In this document: positions 61,552 to 64,000 of the stretch, in pieces
How positions within the stretch are numbered: position 1 is the stretch's first letter
Layout of the letters: every line of letters starts with the position of its first letter
From: Afipia sp. 1NLS2
Lineage (GTDB): Bacteria > Pseudomonadota > Alphaproteobacteria > Rhizobiales > Xanthobacteraceae
Assembly (NCBI RefSeq): GCF_000178995.1
Contig: NZ_ADVZ01000001.1
Span: 716,001 to 780,000 of the forward strand
Length of the DNA: 64,000 nt
Reading direction: 5' to 3'
Program-made: the position numbers and the translations under genes
The notes under the pieces: model-generated
Told to the model about the DNA's origin: nothing
Database searches by the model: none
The model's input: the letters and a program-made list of their open reading frames with translations, nothing else

Positions 61552-62103
61552 ATGTCACAACCTAACTGGCTCCTATTGACCTACAAAGTTCCCGCAGAAC
61601 CCGGTGCCAGACGCGTTGCGCTATGGCGTCGCCTGAAAGGGATGGGGGCGGTCTATCTTCAAAACGGAGTTTGCCTGCTGCCGAAAACCGATGCGCATGT
61701 CCGACAGTTGAAGATGATTGAGAACGAAGTCGCGGAGATGGGTGGCGAGGCGGTCATCCTAAAGACGGTGGCGCTCGACAAAGGGCAAGGGGAGAAAGTC
61801 GTCGACCGTTTCAACGCAGATCGGGACGACCAGTACCGTGAATTTCTTGGGCGATGCGTAGGCTTCGAAAAAGAGATTGCGAAGGAGTTTTCTATCAACA
61901 AGTTCACATATGCCGAGCTTGAAGAAGAAGATGCCGATCTCAAGAAACTCCAGGGCTGGTTCGAGAAAATCAGGAGACTCGATTTTTACGGTGCACCACT
62001 CGCTTCGGAAGCGGAGAAGAAGCTGAAAGATTGCGAAGTATTGCTTGAGAGTTATGCGCAGCGTGTCTTCGACGCTCAGGAAGAAAACCGCACCAAGGAT
62101 TGA
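61552..62103 (+). CDS. ChrB N-terminal domain protein
   Basis: A 183-residue protein matching the ChrB_N domain: NWLLLTYKVPAEPGARRVAL, WRRLKGMGAVYLQNGVCLLP and QLKMIENEVAEMGGEAVIL. The second half is helical and charged (EEEDADLKKLQGWFEKIRRL). In full-length ChrB this half is fused to a chromate-sensing regulatory domain; here that is absent. The start is 51 bp from devA, so the two genes share a promoter region and it may regulate the exporter. A chromate role is not shown. Confidence 0.8.
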   Translation: MSQPNWLLLTYKVPAEPGARRVALWRRLKGMGAVYLQNGVCLLPKTDAHVRQLKMIENEVAEMGGEAVILKTVALDKGQGEKVVDRFNADRDDQYREFLGRCVGFEKEIAKEFSINKFTYAELEEEDADLKKLQGWFEKIRRLDFYGAPLASEAEKKLKDCEVLLESYAQRVFDAQEENRTKD

Positions 62104-62299
62104 GCGTAGTGACAATCGGTCCTGCCAATTGATAAAGTTTGCGATGTAATTCGGAAGGAGAGAAGAAATAGCGCCAAGCGATCGTCCGACGGATTCTTCC
62201 TTGAGAGACGGTATTTACTAGCCACGTTCCGTCCGCAATTCATTCAATCGCCATTAATTTTGGGAAGCCTAGGTTTCCGCATCTACGATGGAGGTTTCT

Positions 62300-62602
62300 A
62301 TGCGGAAGGTCATTCTCGCTTTCATGGGCTTTGCGGCTGTCGGCACATTCGTCATGGCTCCCGACGCCAATGCGATGCCGGCCGGGCCATCGGCGTCGGT
62401 CGCATCAACGATCGACCAGGTCCGATTGGTCTGCGACGAATGGGGGCGCTGCTGGCGACGGCCGGACTATTACCGGCCCTATGGCTACTATGGGTATGGA
62501 TACGGCTATGATCGGCCATACCGTCGCTACTATCGTCCTCGCCATTACGGCGGCTATGGTTACGGTTATGGTGGCTGGCATCGCGGTTGGTACGGATACT
62601 GA
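62300..62602 (+). CDS. Small exported Gly/Tyr/Arg-rich protein
   Basis: A 100-residue protein with a signal peptide (KVILAFMGFAAVGTFVMAPD) and a C-terminal low-complexity tail rich in Tyr, Gly and Arg (YYRPYGYYGYGYGYD, then YGYGYGGWHRGWYGY). The conserved middle has VRLVCDEWGRCWRRPDYY. It fits a family of exported proteins common in Bradyrhizobium relatives, function unknown. ATG 62300 has GGAGG upstream; the earlier ATG 62288 lacks one. Confidence 0.78.
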   Translation: MRKVILAFMGFAAVGTFVMAPDANAMPAGPSASVASTIDQVRLVCDEWGRCWRRPDYYRPYGYYGYGYGYDRPYRRYYRPRHYGGYGYGYGGWHRGWYGY

Positions 62603-62694
62603 GCGATAAGCCATCGCCCTTTCTTACGAAGACCACCCAATATTGATGACGTGAGGCGTGGTTTCCGACGCTTCACGCGAGAGGGAGCCTTTAG

Positions 62695-63012
62695 ATGAAA
62701 CTGCTCAGGATCTTCATCGCAGCAGCGGTCGTTACAACAGTGCTATCCGGTTGCGCGAATACCCCGCCAGAGCAGCGAACGGCGACCGGCGCTGTATTGG
62801 GCGGTGCAACCGGTGCGCTTCTCGGCAATGCTGTTGGTGGTGGTGTTGGTGGTACGCTTCTCGGTGCTGGCGCCGGCGCCCTGCTTGGAGCAGCGGTCGC
62901 CGACTCAACCAATCCTTACCGCAACGGTCCGCCGATGTGTCGCTATCGTGCACCGGACGGCAGCGTCTATATCGCGGAATGTGACGAGCGTTACTATCGA
63001 GGGCGATACTGA
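62695..63012 (+). CDS. Glycine-zipper outer-membrane lipoprotein
   Basis: A 105-residue lipoprotein. The lipobox is TVLSGCANTPP. A glycine-zipper region ATGALLGNAVGGGVGGTLLG, continuing into GAGAGALLGAAVADS, is flanked by a Cys-containing C-terminus (PMCRYRAPDGSVYIAECDER). Such zipper lipoproteins (YMGG/OmpA-like accessory type) lie in the outer membrane. The start ATG 62695 has GAGGGAGCC upstream. Confidence 0.82.
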   Translation: MKLLRIFIAAAVVTTVLSGCANTPPEQRTATGAVLGGATGALLGNAVGGGVGGTLLGAGAGALLGAAVADSTNPYRNGPPMCRYRAPDGSVYIAECDERYYRGRY

Positions 63013-63080
63013 GCGCATATAGAGTTGAAAAAGGAATAGCGCGTCACCGCGTGATACGAATGCTGTCTATGGATCGTAAA

Positions 63081-63110
63081 AACCCGCCGCCGGGACAGTG
63101 GCGGCGGGTT
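63081..63110. terminator. Strong stem-loop terminator
   Basis: Stem AACCCGCCGCC / GGCGGCGGGTT with an 8-nt loop, preceded by AAAA on the plus strand (a U run for minus-strand transcripts) and located 69 bp after the lipoprotein gene. Confidence 0.7.
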
Positions 63111-63339
63111 AGTACGCGGAACACGACGGAGACAGCCATTCAGGCTGGATTAGGCTCCCATTAGATGGTGAACGGGAGGTTAAGGCGTCGCATTGTAGAT
63201 GCGCTCGCGCACTGAGCCTCGCATCAAGTTCCATCACTTTTTCAGATTAGATTTTTATTGCGTCCATTGATTGCCTGATTTCCGTAATGGTGACGACAAA
63301 AACGTCTGCGATACATCCGCCTCGACAGAGGAGGCCACG

Positions 63340-63534
63340 ATGTTTCAATTCTCGTCGGAAACAATCCAGCATCTGCGTGCGGTGCTTGACGACGCAAGTG
63401 CCGAGATCCAGGCAGATTCACCGACCAAGGCTTTGATGGCCGAACACATCTTGCGTACCGCAGCTACCGGTGTCCGTGGTTACGATAAACTCCGCGAAGC
63501 CGCGGTTGAAATTGCGCGGTGTGATGGAGTGTGA
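63340..63534 (+). CDS. Small conserved hypothetical protein
   Basis: A 64-residue protein, mostly helical (SSETIQHLRAVLDDASAEIQ, AEHILRTAATGVRGYDKLRE). ATG 63340 follows GAGGAGG. The sequence resembles small proteins seen widely in Bradyrhizobium-type genomes; function unknown. Confidence 0.7.
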   Translation: MFQFSSETIQHLRAVLDDASAEIQADSPTKALMAEHILRTAATGVRGYDKLREAAVEIARCDGV

Positions 63535-63615
63535 TCGATTAGCTCTGCGAGGACCTTCGCGTTTAAGTTTTCTGCATCCGCCGAATTCTGCCGCTCAGTG
63601 CCACAGGAGGGCAAC

Positions 63616-63831
63616 GTGGTGCGAATCACGCAAAGCAATAACTGGACCGAAATCGAGCTCCGGAAATTGCGTGCTTACGCTGACGGTGGATGCTCAGCTT
63701 ACCACATTGCGGCAGCGCTAAATCGAAGCGTCGCGAATGTACGATCGATGGCCACTCGACGAGGAATTGCGATCCTCAATTTCAATGAGTCTGACAAGTG
63801 GCGCTCTAATGAAAAGGATGTTCGCACCTAA
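63616..63831 (+). CDS. Small HTH (SANT/Myb-like) protein
   Basis: A 71-residue protein with a trihelical DNA-binding-like domain: WTEIELRKLRAYADGGCSA then YHIAAALNRSVANVRSMATR. GTG 63616 is chosen because AGGAGG (63605-63610) lies 5 nt upstream; GTG 63619 or an earlier GTG 63598 are possible. Such small HTH proteins are frequent near the ends of islands in rhizobia. Target unknown. Confidence 0.72.
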   Translation: MVRITQSNNWTEIELRKLRAYADGGCSAYHIAAALNRSVANVRSMATRRGIAILNFNESDKWRSNEKDVRT

Positions 63832-64000
63832 TTATTTTTATCGAGCCTGCAGCGCATCACGATGAGTATCAAATGCCTTTCCTGGCCGATTATGTGCGCT
63901 TGAGATGTATTCTCTTTTTTCTTCCGGTGAACATCGCAACGACGAGGTTTTGGCGCTGCATAATGCTAACCACTGCGACACCCAGAATATGCACGCCTAC

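Noticed and set aside
1-64000. CRISPR arrays, rRNA and tRNA genes
   Set aside because: No regularly spaced repeats, no rRNA-like blocks and no tRNA cloverleaf ends were recognised; a covariance-model scan would be the decisive test.

Overview
The window looks like chromosome from an alphaproteobacterium of the Bradyrhizobium/Afipia/Rhodopseudomonas type. This is inferred from moderately high G+C, the protein families present (a SigF/NrsF ECF pair, a QueD-like remnant, ChrB_N and DevBCA proteins, small HTH proteins) and the density of ABC-importer and CoA-dependent catabolic genes. No rRNA, tRNA, CRISPR array or replication origin was seen.

Region 1 (1-30.5 kb) is catabolic and mostly on the minus strand. 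It holds a Liv-type importer (substrate-binding protein and two permeases) with a divergent LysR regulator. Next come a degraded stretch (E1-like DUF6791 fragment, frameshifted membrane protein, MFS transporter tail) and a ketopantoate reductase-like gene. An AGPS-like FAD oxidase faces a LacI regulator across two matching operator-like sites. A peptide/opine-type ABC importer runs together with an IlvD/Edd dehydratase, an FAD oxidoreductase and a class III CoA-transferase. A second CoA-ester set follows (AMACR-like racemase/transferase, acyl-CoA dehydrogenase, CoA-transferase, enoyl-CoA hydratase). The region ends with glcDEF glycolate oxidase and a divergent FadR-type regulator. Together these suggest uptake and oxidation of hydroxy- or sugar-acid substrates, but the substrates cannot be read from sequence.

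Region 2 (30.5-46.4 kb) is mobile and defence-like: an IS110 remnant, a SulP transporter without STAS domain, a frameshifted queD-like pseudogene, a SRPBCC protein, an intact IS3-family element, a methyltransferase-like protein of unknown role, a Gabija-like OLD nuclease/UvrD helicase pair, and an HTH regulator divergent from a very large helicase with a probable C-terminal nuclease.

Region 3 (46.4-57.5 kb) is a stress regulon. The operon bufA-bufB-bufC-doxX-sigF-nrsF encodes a bufferin-type metal-binding peptide system plus an ECF sigma factor and its membrane anti-sigma factor. Five promoter-like sites with the pattern GTAAC(C/T)-N15/16-CGAA stand before bufA, a thioredoxin-ccdA operon, a small gene plus tlpA-like operon, a membrane-protein gene, and an operon of VKOR, a Tes-like (tetraether-lipid-synthase family) radical SAM protein and a methyltransferase. 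The sites link a thiol-redox set and an unexplained radical SAM enzyme to one sigma factor.

Region 4 (57.5-64 kb) holds small exported proteins, a DevBCA-type exporter divergent from a ChrB_N protein, a glycine-zipper lipoprotein and small HTH/hypothetical genes. At least eight genes in the window look broken by truncation, nonsense or frameshift.
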